In this document: piece after piece, positions 1 through 8,270 of the stretch
Numbering within the stretch: the first letter of the stretch is position 1
Layout of the letters: each line of letters begins with the position of its first letter
Source: Gemmatimonadota bacterium
Lineage (GTDB): Bacteria; Gemmatimonadota; Gemmatimonadetes; Longimicrobiales; Gaopeijiaceae
Length of the DNA: 64,000 nt
Direction of reading: 5' to 3'
NCBI GenBank assembly: GCA_022571515.1
Contig: JACZXQ010000007.1
Location: 62,001-126,000 of the forward strand
Position numbers and translations under genes: made by a program
Notes under the pieces: generated by a model
Seen by the model: the letters and a program-made list of their open reading frames with translations, nothing else
Told to the model about the DNA's origin: nothing
The model's database searches: none

Positions 1-513
1 GGCCGCACGATCTTCGGAGGAGGCGGTATCACGCCGGACCTGGCGGTGGTACCCGACACGCTTTCCGAGGCCGAGGCCGAGGCCGTACTGGCGCTCTACA
101 GGCAGGCGGGCGTGTTGAGGTCGGAGATCTTCAACTACGCTGTGGCCTACGTTCAGGATCATCCTGGCCTTGCGCCGAGCTTCGACCTCGCGAGGGGTGA
201 TTTCCAGGCGTTCTACACGCGCATTGAAAAGGCGGGGCTCGAGACGGACCGCGACACGTTCCGGCAGGCTCAGCGGTTCATCCGGTTCCAACTCGAGCGC
301 GAGATCGCGTTGCAGGCTTGGGGCCCCGTGGGCCGGTTCGAGCAGACACGAGACTCGGACAAGCAGCTCGTCGAGGCTATGGAGTTGCTCCGGTCAGCCG
401 AAGGTCCTCGGAGCCTGTTCCGGGCCGCCGAACTGGTTCAGGAGCCGAAGGGGTTCGCGCTTTCCTCGGGCTCCGAGGCGCTGGCAACGTCCGGGGGCGC
501 CGCGCGGGAATAG
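1..513 (+). CDS. S41-family carboxyl-terminal processing protease, C-terminal part
   Basis: This is the 3' end of a gene cut by the left window edge; the frame is open from base 1. The first residues read GRTIFGGGGITPD. That matches the conserved Gly-rich segment followed by ITPD near the end of the protease core in S41 (Ctp/Tsp) peptidases. These periplasmic serine proteases trim exported proteins using a Ser-Lys dyad. The dyad and the PDZ domain lie upstream and are not visible here. The rest is a charged helical tail of about 150 residues, consistent with the C-terminal helical region of many S41 proteins. A perfect 14-bp palindrome (513-526) overlaps the stop codon, but no T-run follows it. 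Confidence 0.75.
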   Translation, partial: GRTIFGGGGITPDLAVVPDTLSEAEAEAVLALYRQAGVLRSEIFNYAVAYVQDHPGLAPSFDLARGDFQAFYTRIEKAGLETDRDTFRQAQRFIRFQLEREIALQAWGPVGRFEQTRDSDKQLVEAMELLRSAEGPRSLFRAAELVQEPKGFALSSGSEALATSGGAARE

Positions 514-622
514 GACCGGCCGGTCCATCCCGACCCACACGCTCATTCCGGCGGCACAAGGATTGGGCTAGGTTGTTCCGACGCGAAAACCCCTTGCTGG
601 CCCACTTCGGAGGCACCCCATC

Positions 623-1618
623 ATGACTGCCCGTGTGGTGTGTACCCGTAACGGTCTCCTCGAATCGGCACATACGGTACACGTGGCGGTCGTCGACGCC
701 GAGGGCCGCACGGTCGCTTCGGCGGGGGATCCGGACATCCCGACCTACTACAGGTCCGCCGCGAAGCCGCTCCAGGCGCTTCCGCTCGTGGAGGATGGCG
801 TGGTGGACACGTTCGGCCTCACCGGCGCGGAGCTCGCTCTCTGCTGCGGGTCCCACGGCGGCGAGCCGGAGCACGTTGCGGGCACCCTGGCCATCCTCGG
901 AAAGGCCGGCCTCACGCAAGCGGACCTGGAATGCGGCCCGCATGAACCGATGTCCGAGGTTGCGGCGGCCGCTCTGGTGCGGTCGGGAGAATCTCCCGGC
1001 TCGATCCACAACAACTGCTCCGGAAAACATGCCGGCATGCTGGCTCTGGCGGTGCATCATGGGTGGCCCACCGCGGGATACATGGAGTACGAGCATCCCG
1101 TGCAGCGGCGGATGCACTCCGAGATGGCTCGCTGGAGCGGCATGGCCGAAGCGGAGATCGGTACGGGTGAGGACGGATGCGGCGTGGTGTGCTTCCGCGC
1201 TCCACTGTCCCGTTTGGCGGTGTCCTTCGCGCGCTTCGCGGCTGCCGCTGCCCGCGGCGAGCCCGCCGGTCGCGTCGTGAGCGCCATGACCGCACATCCC
1301 TTCATGGTGGCCGGCAGCGATCGCCTTTGTACCGCCGTCATGGAGGTGGGCGGGGGTCGCATATTCGCCAAGACGGGTGCCGAAGGTGTGTACGCGGTGG
1401 GCGATGTCGAGGGCAGGGTGGGAGTGGCGATCAAGGTTGAAGACGGTGCGAGACGGGCGAGCACGGTCGCCTTGGTCGGTGTGCTCGAGGCACTCGGCCT
1501 CTTGGGCGCGGACGAGCTCGACTCTCTGGCCGGATTCGCCAAGCCCCCTATCCGGAACACGCTCGGCACGGTCGTGGGAGATCTCCGGGCCGAGATCGAG
1601 TTGCAGTTGCTACCGTGA
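623..1618 (+). CDS. Asparaginase (Rhizobium etli-type, AnsA_II family)
   Basis: The product is 331 aa and should hydrolyse L-asparagine to aspartate and ammonia in the cytoplasm. It belongs to the asparaginase family typified by the R. etli enzyme, not the E. coli type I/II family. Visible signature residues are S45 and K48 in YYRSAAKPLQ, S77 in CCGSHGG, C132 and K135 in NNCSGKHAG, and D184 and C186 in GEDGCG. Their spacing fits the Ser/Lys catalytic pairs and zinc-binding Cys/Asp/Lys set described for that enzyme. Length is as expected. GGAGG lies about ten bases before the ATG. It stands 14 bases ahead of obg, with no obvious functional link. Confidence 0.85.
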   Translation: MTARVVCTRNGLLESAHTVHVAVVDAEGRTVASAGDPDIPTYYRSAAKPLQALPLVEDGVVDTFGLTGAELALCCGSHGGEPEHVAGTLAILGKAGLTQADLECGPHEPMSEVAAAALVRSGESPGSIHNNCSGKHAGMLALAVHHGWPTAGYMEYEHPVQRRMHSEMARWSGMAEAEIGTGEDGCGVVCFRAPLSRLAVSFARFAAAAARGEPAGRVVSAMTAHPFMVAGSDRLCTAVMEVGGGRIFAKTGAEGVYAVGDVEGRVGVAIKVEDGARRASTVALVGVLEALGLLGADELDSLAGFAKPPIRNTLGTVVGDLRAEIELQLLP

Positions 1619-1632
1619 CCGAGGATTGAACA

Positions 1633-2658
1633 ATGTTCATCGATCACGCCATCGTAAACGTCTTCGGAGGGGTGGGTGGATCCGGCTCCGAAGCCATGCG
1701 GCGCGAGAAGGGTGTGCCGCGAGGAGGCCCCGCCGGTGGTGACGGAGGGGACGGCGGAAGCGTGATATTGGTCGCCGACGCCCAACTCGCCACGCTCATG
1801 GATTTCAGTTACAAACAGCACTACCGAGCGGAGCGTGGCCGGCACGGTGAGGGCAACAACAAGACGGGGAAGAGCGGCGCCGACCTCGAGCTGCGGGTTC
1901 CGCCGGGCACGATCATCCGAGATGCGGATACCGGTGAGGAACTGGGCGAGCTGCTCGAGTCGGGCGACCGCATTGTGGTCGCCAAGGGCGGGCGCCATGG
2001 GCGTGGCAACGCACGGTTCACGAGCGCGACGCGGCAGACGCCGCGGTACTGGGAGCCGGGTGAAGAGGGTGAGGAACGCCGGATCGAGCTGGTGCTCAAG
2101 CTCATCGCGGACGTCGGTCTGGTGGGTGAGCCCAATGCGGGTAAGTCCACCTTGCTCGCCTCGATCAGCAAGGCCCGCCCAAAGGTGGCCGACTACCCGT
2201 TCACGACGCTGGAGCCCCACCTCGGTGTGGTGGAGTTGAGCGACTTCCGCTCGTTCGTGATGGCGGACATTCCAGGCATCATCGAAGGTGCGCACGAGGG
2301 CAAGGGCTTGGGCCACCAGTTCCTCCGCCACATCGAGCGGACGCGCACGCTCGTGCTCATGGTTCCGCTCGACGCCGAGGATCCCGAGGCCGAGTACGCC
2401 GCGCTCAGAGAGGAGCTGGAAGCCTATTCGCCCGATCTCGCGCAGCGGCCGCATTGCCTGGTGCTCAGCAAGGCGGACCTCCTGGCTCCCGGCGACGACG
2501 CCCCCGTGGTGGAGGCGCCCGAGGCGTGGGGAGTGTTCGTAGCGTCGGCCGTCTCACGTATCGGCTTGGACCCCTTGCTCGAAGCGCTATGGCGCAAGAC
2601 CCGCGAGGTCGTCGATGCCGAGCGTGGTCCGGACGAGGACGAAGATTGGACTCCCTGA
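1633..2658 (+). CDS. obg: Obg family GTPase (ribosome-associated)
   Basis: The 341-aa product has the standard Obg layout. Residues 1-158 are the glycine-rich Obg fold (GGVGGSGSE, GGPAGGDGGDGG). The G domain follows, with a P-loop GEPNAGKS (165-172), DYPFTTLEP switch I and DIPG (212-215). The C-terminus is short and acidic. Obg GTPases assist 50S ribosome maturation and respond to (p)ppGpp. The usual G4 motif NKxD reads SKAD (279-282), so the guanine-contacting Asn is replaced by Ser. A GAGG lies eight bases before the ATG. The stop region is followed closely by dprA, suggesting co-transcription. Confidence 0.95.
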   Translation: MFIDHAIVNVFGGVGGSGSEAMRREKGVPRGGPAGGDGGDGGSVILVADAQLATLMDFSYKQHYRAERGRHGEGNNKTGKSGADLELRVPPGTIIRDADTGEELGELLESGDRIVVAKGGRHGRGNARFTSATRQTPRYWEPGEEGEERRIELVLKLIADVGLVGEPNAGKSTLLASISKARPKVADYPFTTLEPHLGVVELSDFRSFVMADIPGIIEGAHEGKGLGHQFLRHIERTRTLVLMVPLDAEDPEAEYAALREELEAYSPDLAQRPHCLVLSKADLLAPGDDAPVVEAPEAWGVFVASAVSRIGLDPLLEALWRKTREVVDAERGPDEDEDWTP

Positions 2659-2690
2659 CGCCTCAGGCCACCGGAGGCCCGGAGGCCGCC

Positions 2691-3770
2691 GTGGACCTTG
2701 TGGCCCTCAGTCTCCTGCCGGGCGCCGGCTGCGTGGCCGTCCAACGCACGCTGGAGCACTTCGGTACCGCCAAGAGAGCCATGGACGCGGGGTTGGCCGC
2801 CCTCGCTCCGGTCATTGGGCTCCCTCCGCAGCGTCTGAAGGCTGGAGGATATCCCCGCGATGTCCGGCTCAAGGCGTTGGCGATCCTCCAAGGCTGCGCC
2901 GGCCGGGCGATCGACATCGTCACTGTGGAGATGGCGTCGTATCCGGATCGCTTGCGGCAGCTCCACGATCCGCCGCCGTTCCTGTTCCTTCGCGGTGACG
3001 CCTCGCTGCTGGCGCGACGCTCCGTGACGATCGTGGGCTCGCGTCGGTCGACGGCCTACGGGAGGCGCACCGCAGAGGAGCTGGCCGGCGCCCTGGCCCG
3101 AGCCGGCGTCGTCGTCGTGAGTGGAATGGCGCTCGGGATCGACGGTGCCGCCCACCGGGGGTGCCTCGCGGCAGGCGGGGCAACCGTGGCGGTCCTGGGC
3201 TCCGGCCCGGATGTGCTGAGTCCTTCGAGCCATGCGGGGCTCGGGCGGCAAATCCTGCGCACGGGCCTGGTGGTGAGCGAGTTCCTTCCCGGAGACCCGC
3301 CGCTCGCTCATCACTTTCCACGGCGGAACCGAGTCCTGGCTGCGCTTGCGGACGCGGTGGTGGTCGTGGAGGCCGCCGCACGTAGCGGCGCCCTCATCAC
3401 CGTGGGCCACGCGCTCGACCTCGGGCGCGATGTCTTCGCGGTTCCAGGCCCGCTGGGAACGCCGTCCAGCCAGGGATCCAACGCCCTGATACGGGATGGG
3501 GCCGGCATGATCACATCGGTGGCGGAATTCGTCGCAGCGGTCACCGGCGGCGAACCGGCCGAGTCGAAGGGTGGGCAGCGCGAGCCGACCAACGTGGGCA
3601 GCGAAGCGCTCGAGCTTTGGCGGGCGCTCGGAGATGGCGCTGTCGACGTCGACCGACTGGCACACCTGGTCCGGCTCACGCCGGCCGAGGCGCTCGCCGG
3701 CCTGGCGGAGCTCGAGATCGTGGGATGGGCCGTCAGGGATAGCGGGATGCGCTTCCGCCGTTCGGCATGA
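2691..3770 (+). CDS. dprA: DNA-processing protein DprA (Smf)
   Basis: DprA binds incoming single-stranded DNA during natural transformation and loads RecA. Residues 1-80 form a helical N-terminal region. The Rossmann-like DprA core follows, with VTIVGSRRSTAYGRR, VVSGMALGIDGAAHRG, FPRRNRVLA and VVVEAAARSGALITVGHAL, all family hallmarks. A C-terminal winged-helix segment (about the last 60 residues) is also present. I chose the GTG at 2691 because GGAGG sits five bases upstream. A TTG at 2646, overlapping the end of obg, is an alternative that would add 15 residues. The stop codon overlaps the hemW start (ATGA), indicating translational coupling. Confidence 0.93.
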   Translation: MDLVALSLLPGAGCVAVQRTLEHFGTAKRAMDAGLAALAPVIGLPPQRLKAGGYPRDVRLKALAILQGCAGRAIDIVTVEMASYPDRLRQLHDPPPFLFLRGDASLLARRSVTIVGSRRSTAYGRRTAEELAGALARAGVVVVSGMALGIDGAAHRGCLAAGGATVAVLGSGPDVLSPSSHAGLGRQILRTGLVVSEFLPGDPPLAHHFPRRNRVLAALADAVVVVEAAARSGALITVGHALDLGRDVFAVPGPLGTPSSQGSNALIRDGAGMITSVAEFVAAVTGGEPAESKGGQREPTNVGSEALELWRALGDGAVDVDRLAHLVRLTPAEALAGLAELEIVGWAVRDSGMRFRRSA

Positions 3771-4951
3771 GTCTGCCGGGCCTTCTTGACCCGGTCGCCC
3801 TGGATGCCGAGCCTCCCGCGGCGTCACTGATCCGATCTGTCTACGTGCACGCGCCCTTCTGCGCCCGACGCTGCGGCTATTGTGATTATGCGGTAACGGT
3901 GGCCCAAACGGGTGACGTCGCCGCCTGGCTGGCCGGCCTCGCCGGTGAGGTCACCGCCCTGGAGGACGAGGGCCTCTTCGTGCTGGATTCCACCCTCGAT
4001 ACGCTCTATGTAGGCGGCGGCACGCCGTCGTTGCTTGGGCCGGAAGCCATGGCCGGGTTGGGCGAGCTCCTGAGTTACGACCGCCTCGAGCATGCGGACC
4101 TCGAATGGACAGCCGAAGCCAACCCCGAGAGTCTCACTCCGGAGGTCGCCCAGGCTTGGCGCGAGGCCGGAGTGAACCGGATCTCGCTGGGCCTCCAGAC
4201 CTTCCACGAACCGGCGCTCGCCTGGATGGGCCGGCTGCACGGGCCGGCGGAGGGAGTGGCCGCGGTGGAGAACATCCGCCGTGCCGGGTTCGAGAACTAC
4301 AGTGTCGATCTGATCTTCGGCTTGCCCGAGCGGCTCGATCGCCCATGGAGCGACGACCTCGACGGCGTGCTCCGCATGGAGCCCCCCCACGTCAGCCTCT
4401 ACGGGCTTTCGGTGGAGGCGAAGACACCACTTGGCCGATCGGTGGCCGAGGGCAAAGAAACGCCCGCTTCAGAGACGCGTTACGCGGAGGAGTACCTGGA
4501 GGCGGCAGAGCGGCTTACCGGGGCCGGATACGAGCATTACGAGGTTTCAAGTTTTGCCCGGCCCGGCTTCCAGGCACTCCACAACAGTGTCTACTGGATG
4601 GGGTTGCCGTATCTGGGGCTCGGCAACGGATCTCACAGCTACCTCCACCCGCGCCGCCGCTGGAATGTGAGCGACTGGGACGAATACGTCCGCTTGACGG
4701 GTGACGGGCAGCTCCCGATGGAAGGCGAGGAGGTGCTGGAACCGGTCAGCGTCCGGCTGGAGCGGGTATGGTTGGCGCTTCGGACACGGCGCGGTATCAG
4801 ACACGATTCTCTGCCGGCCGAGGCCTGTGACCTCGTGCGACGATGGGTCGCCGCGGACCTCGCGAAGTGCGATGCGGGTATCTGTCGGCCTACTCCCCTG
4901 GGCTGGTTGTCTGTGGACCGCCTCACGCTGGATCTGGACGGCGTCCTGTAG
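3767..4951 (+). CDS. hemW: Radical SAM heme chaperone HemW
   Basis: This 394-aa radical SAM protein resembles oxygen-independent coproporphyrinogen oxidase but is best called HemW, the heme-delivery branch. The [4Fe-4S]-binding motif is C32-x3-C36-x2-C39 in FCARRCGYCDY. It is followed by the SAM-binding YVGGGTPSLL (81-90) and ISLGLQTF, and DLIFGLP further on. The C-terminal HemW region (GLGNGSHSY onwards) is present. True HemN would carry an extra N-terminal stretch and further conserved residues, which I do not see. The start overlaps the dprA stop, with no separate ribosome binding site. Confidence 0.9.
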   Translation: MSLPGLLDPVALDAEPPAASLIRSVYVHAPFCARRCGYCDYAVTVAQTGDVAAWLAGLAGEVTALEDEGLFVLDSTLDTLYVGGGTPSLLGPEAMAGLGELLSYDRLEHADLEWTAEANPESLTPEVAQAWREAGVNRISLGLQTFHEPALAWMGRLHGPAEGVAAVENIRRAGFENYSVDLIFGLPERLDRPWSDDLDGVLRMEPPHVSLYGLSVEAKTPLGRSVAEGKETPASETRYAEEYLEAAERLTGAGYEHYEVSSFARPGFQALHNSVYWMGLPYLGLGNGSHSYLHPRRRWNVSDWDEYVRLTGDGQLPMEGEEVLEPVSVRLERVWLALRTRRGIRHDSLPAEACDLVRRWVAADLAKCDAGICRPTPLGWLSVDRLTLDLDGVL

Positions 4952-5002
4952 CGGAGTGGATAGAGTTCGAGGGATCTCATGGGGAAGCGATGACGGAACC
5001 AA

Positions 5003-6079
5003 ATGTCTAAAGTGAGCCTCAGCCAAGGCACAGGGAACGACCTCACGAATCGAGAGCAGAGCGTGCTCGAGGCGGTGGTGCGTAGCTATGTCGATTCGGC
5101 CGAACCCGCCGGGAGCCGTACCATCGCTCGCAGGTTCAAGCTGGGCGTTTCACCGGCCACCATCCGCAACACCATGGGTGACCTCGAGGAAAAGGGGTAC
5201 CTGTACCATCCCCACAGGTCCGCCGGGCGGATTCCCACCGATCAGGCGTACAGGTTTTTCGTGGACCGGCTCATCCAGCCCACCGGCCTCACGGAGCTGG
5301 AGCACGAGCGCCTCGCGCAGGAACTCGACAAGGTCGGACCCTCGGTGGTGGAGCGACTGGTACGGCAGGCGATCCGCGCCCTCGGCCTGCTTACGCAAGA
5401 GCTCGGCATCGCCATCGCGCCGCGGCTCGAGGAATCGGTGTTGGAACGCCTCGAGTTGACCCAGGTCTCGAGCGATAAGGTGCTGCTGGTAGCCACGATC
5501 CGGTCTGGCCTTGTGAAAACGGTCTACGTGGACCTTCCGGGTGAGGTGCCTCAGGATGCCCTCGTGGCGGTCACCCTGATCCTGAACGAGAAACTGGCAG
5601 GCCTGACGCTTCGCGAAATCCGCGAGTCCCTTCCCAATCGGCTGCGCGATTCGCGGCCCGACGACAGTTCCGCGACGGAAGAGCTCCTGAACATCTTCAT
5701 GCAGTCCGGGGCGGAGTTGTTCGACTGGTCCGAGAGTGGGACGAGCCGGATCCACCTGGGCGAGGCCAGCCTGCTCGCGGCACAGCCCGAGTTCACGTCG
5801 CAGGCCGGGCTCAAAGGGCTCATGCGGCTGACGGAGCGGCGGGACCTGCTCGCCGAGGTGTTGAAGGGCCGGAGCCACCCGGGGGGCTTACAGATCACCA
5901 TCGGCGGAGAGCACGAGTCGGAAGAACTCGCCGACTTCACGATGGTTACGGCGGAGTACCGGGTGGGTGGCCTCAAAGGCGTGATCGGAGTGATCGGACC
6001 CACGCGGATGCCATATGAAAAGGTGATCGCCATCGTGGATTCCACATCCACCATGGTGAACCGGATTCTGGGGCGGTAG
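5003..6079 (+). CDS. hrcA: Heat-inducible transcription repressor HrcA
   Basis: HrcA represses chaperone operons by binding the CIRCE inverted repeat. The 358-aa product has the N-terminal winged helix ([22 protein letters not shown], then [18 protein letters not shown] and [18 protein letters not shown]). The GAF-like middle and C-terminal regions end in [18 protein letters not shown], a strong HrcA signature. It lies 10 bases before dnaJ. No CIRCE sequence was found upstream or elsewhere in the window, and grpE and dnaK are not neighbours. Its targets are therefore probably outside this window. Confidence 0.95.
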   Translation: MSKVSLSQGTGNDLTNREQSVLEAVVRSYVDSAEPAGSRTIARRFKLGVSPATIRNTMGDLEEKGYLYHPHRSAGRIPTDQAYRFFVDRLIQPTGLTELEHERLAQELDKVGPSVVERLVRQAIRALGLLTQELGIAIAPRLEESVLERLELTQVSSDKVLLVATIRSGLVKTVYVDLPGEVPQDALVAVTLILNEKLAGLTLREIRESLPNRLRDSRPDDSSATEELLNIFMQSGAELFDWSESGTSRIHLGEASLLAAQPEFTSQAGLKGLMRLTERRDLLAEVLKGRSHPGGLQITIGGEHESEELADFTMVTAEYRVGGLKGVIGVIGPTRMPYEKVIAIVDSTSTMVNRILGR

Positions 6080-6089
6080 ACGAGAGAGC

Positions 6090-7238
6090 ATGGCGAAATA
6101 CTACGAGTTGCTGGGTGTCGCACAGAATGCCGGCCCCGAGGAAATAAAGAAGGCGTACCGTAAGCGGGCCATCATGTACCACCCTGACAAGAACGAGGGC
6201 TCGAGAGAGGCCGAGGAGAAGTTCAAGGAGGTCACCGAGGCCTACGAGGTGCTCAAGGATCCAGAAAAACGCTCGGTCTACGACCGATACGGTGCCCAGG
6301 GGCTGAAGCGCGGCGCAGGAGCGGGCGGCGGCTTCGATTTCGCGGACGCCCTGGATGTCTTCATGCGGGATTTCGGCGGCTACGGTGGCATCGAGGATCT
6401 GTTCGGCGGGCAGCGGGGTCGCTCGGGTCGCCCACAGAACGTCAAGGGCGAGACGCTGAAGGTGCGTCTGCCCCTCACGCTTCAGGAAGTGGCCTCCGGC
6501 GTCACCAAGCGCCTGCGGGTGGCTGCGCTCGATACGTGCGGGGAGTGCAGGGGGAGTGGAGCCGCTCCGGGCTCTGTGCCGGTGGGTTGTCCGACTTGCG
6601 GCGGCTCCGGCGAAGAGCGACACGTTGAGCGCTCCGTATTCGGACAGTTCGTGAGCGTGACCCCCTGCCGCACGTGCCATGGCGAGGGCCGCGTGATCGA
6701 GACGCCGTGTCCCACATGTCGTTCCGAGGGCCGGGTGCGCAGTGACCAGGAGGTCGAGGTCGAGGTTCCCCCGGGTGTCACATCCGAGAACTACATCACA
6801 TTGAGGGGTCGGGGGAACGCGGGTCCACGCGGCGGCCAACGAGGGGATATCATCGTCTTGTTGGAGGTGGAGGAAGATCCACGGTTCATGCGAGACGGGC
6901 CCGACCTCCACTATGAGCTTCCGATCACCTTCACCCAGGCAGCACTTGGCGCCGAGGTCGAGATTCCCGTCGTGGGTGGTACCGTGCGGATGACGATTCC
7001 CCCCGGCATCCAGAGCGGCGCCGTGCTCCGTTTGAAGGGGAGGGGCCTCCCCGAGCTGAATTCCCGGCGCATCGGCGACCAGCTCGTCGAAGTGCTGGTC
7101 TGGACCCCGGAGGACCTGACGGCCGAGCAGGAGCAGTTGCTCGAGGCGTTCCGCGACGTAGAGGACCCGGCGCCGGAGCACATCGACCGTGACGACAACA
7201 GAAGTCTCTGGTCACGAGTCAAGGAAGCTTTCACCTAG
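6090..7238 (+). CDS. dnaJ: Chaperone DnaJ
   Basis: This is a full-length type I Hsp40, 382 aa, the co-chaperone that stimulates DnaK ATPase. It has a J domain at 1-70 with the HPD tripeptide at 31-33. A Gly-rich linker ([10 protein letters not shown]) follows. The cysteine-rich zinc region at about 150-215 has four CxxCxGxG-like repeats: [24 protein letters not shown] and CPTCRSEG, the last with Ser for the first Gly. Two beta-sandwich substrate domains complete it. It forms a pair with hrcA. Its last eight bases overlap the end of a convergent gene on the other strand. Confidence 0.96.
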   Translation: MAKYYELLGVAQNAGPEEIKKAYRKRAIMYHPDKNEGSREAEEKFKEVTEAYEVLKDPEKRSVYDRYGAQGLKRGAGAGGGFDFADALDVFMRDFGGYGGIEDLFGGQRGRSGRPQNVKGETLKVRLPLTLQEVASGVTKRLRVAALDTCGECRGSGAAPGSVPVGCPTCGGSGEERHVERSVFGQFVSVTPCRTCHGEGRVIETPCPTCRSEGRVRSDQEVEVEVPPGVTSENYITLRGRGNAGPRGGQRGDIIVLLEVEEDPRFMRDGPDLHYELPITFTQAALGAEVEIPVVGGTVRMTIPPGIQSGAVLRLKGRGLPELNSRRIGDQLVEVLVWTPEDLTAEQEQLLEAFRDVEDPAPEHIDRDDNRSLWSRVKEAFT

Positions 7239-7689
7239 AGACGGACCGTCGCTGAAGCGAGGGCGCCACATCAGCCATCTCGAGCGACATCCGGAGCCAG
7301 CGGGCCAGTGCGGTCACGGAGTGCTCGTCCACACGCCGTCCCGCGGCCAGCATACTCTCCTGGAGCATGCGCAGCGGAGGATCCAGCTCGGAGTCCGCAG
7401 GAGGCTCCAGCAATAACACCCACGGCTCGTCCGTTAGGCCTCCAAGTGGACTCGAGGTGAATGTGGACCCTTCGGCGTCGGTGCGTCCGGACACACGCCA
7501 CGGCCCCCGCCAAGGATCGAGCAGCCGGAAGAGGTTGGGCCGAGCTCGCAACGCCTGAACGAGGAACTCATGCCCGACGGTGGCCCCACCGGCCTCTTGC
7601 TCGATAAGGTGGCTCAGGTGTGATATCGGGAGCGTGCGGGCCGGCGTGCGGGCCAGGATGTGAACGGCCAGATCCGTGGTGGATTGCAT
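7231..7689 (-). CDS. Hypothetical protein with winged-helix-like N-terminus
   Basis: I do not recognise this 152-aa protein. It is the only minus-strand gene in the first 34 kb. I chose the ATG at 7689 because AGGAG (plus-strand 7696-7700) lies at ideal distance, which argues that the gene is real. The first 65 residues have the pattern [35 protein letters not shown] and GPWRV. This resembles small winged-helix (HARE-like) modules ending in an RF/F...W beta wing. The remainder has no recognisable motif. Its stop overlaps the dnaJ stop region tail to tail, and its 5' end faces yqeY. Confidence 0.6.
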   Translation of the reverse strand: MQSTTDLAVHILARTPARTLPISHLSHLIEQEAGGATVGHEFLVQALRARPNLFRLLDPWRGPWRVSGRTDAEGSTFTSSPLGGLTDEPWVLLLEPPADSELDPPLRMLQESMLAAGRRVDEHSVTALARWLRMSLEMADVAPSLQRRSVSR

Positions 7690-7782
7690 ATAAGTCTCCT
7701 GTGACGAAGGACGTGGACTTCCAGGATAAAGCGCTGGCCAGGGCACCTGAATAGTCCGTCGGGCCACATTCCCGGTGTCGCG

Positions 7783-7811
7783 TTGACCCCCATTTTTTCA
7801 TCGGGTAGCTT
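7783..7811 (+). promoter_or_regulatory. Predicted sigma70-type promoter for a leaderless yqeY transcript
   Basis: TTGACC (7783-7788) and TAGCTT (7806-7811) are separated by exactly 17 bases. Only six bases lie between the -10 box and the ATG at 7818. Transcription would therefore start at or next to the A of the start codon. No Shine-Dalgarno sequence is present between (the bases are CCCCCT). Confidence 0.5.
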
Positions 7812-7817
7812 CCCCCT

Positions 7818-8270
7818 ATGTCAGATCACTTGAAGGATCGCCTCCGCTCGGATCTCATCGACGCACGCAAGAGCCGTGACAAGCTCCGCACCGTGCTGCT
7901 CTCCACCGTGCTGTCGGATGTGCGCAACCGAGAGATCGACACGGGGTCCGACCTGGAGTCGGAGGGTGTGCAGGAGGTGGTGTCTCGCGCGATCAAGCAG
8001 CGCCGGGACGCGGAAGAGCAGATGGAGGCCGGCGGCCGAAGCGACCTGGCGGAGAAGGAAGCCGCGGAGGCCGAGATTCTGCAGGTGTATCTGCCGCCGC
8101 CCATGACCGAGGAGGATGTCCGCGCCCTGGTGCGGCAAGCCGTCCAGGATGGTGCCGGTGCGATGGGCCCGCTCATGGGCCGTATCATGCCCCAAATCCG
8201 TGGTCGGTTCGATGGCAAGGAAGCCAATCGTATCGTGCGGGAGGAGTTGGGGGGGGTGACGAGGCGTTGA
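7818..8270 (+). CDS. GatB/YqeY domain-containing protein
   Basis: This 150-aa protein aligns throughout with the YqeY family, which resembles the tRNA-binding C-terminal domain of GatB amidotransferase. Typical segments are LRTVLLSTVLSDVRNREI, EAEILQVYLPPPMTEEDV and GPLMGRIMPQIRGRFDGKEANRIVREEL. The molecular role of stand-alone YqeY is not well established. It heads the run through mutS2 and dnaG, and its stop overlaps the mutS2 TTG start. The start is clear because of the -10 box just upstream. Confidence 0.9.
   Translation: MSDHLKDRLRSDLIDARKSRDKLRTVLLSTVLSDVRNREIDTGSDLESEGVQEVVSRAIKQRRDAEEQMEAGGRSDLAEKEAAEAEILQVYLPPPMTEEDVRALVRQAVQDGAGAMGPLMGRIMPQIRGRFDGKEANRIVREELGGVTRR

Noticed and set aside
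513-526. Perfect 14-bp palindrome after the S41 protease as a terminator
   Set aside because: It has no loop of usable size and no T-run follows. It may be chance in GC-rich DNA.
1057-2454. Long minus-strand reading frame opposite the asparaginase and obg genes
   Set aside because: It is the mirror of strongly conserved plus-strand genes, with no motif and no ribosome binding site. Long antisense frames are expected in GC-rich DNA.
5003-7238. Search for a CIRCE element near hrcA and dnaJ
   Set aside because: No TTAGCACTC/GAGTGCTAA pair was found by eye around these genes.
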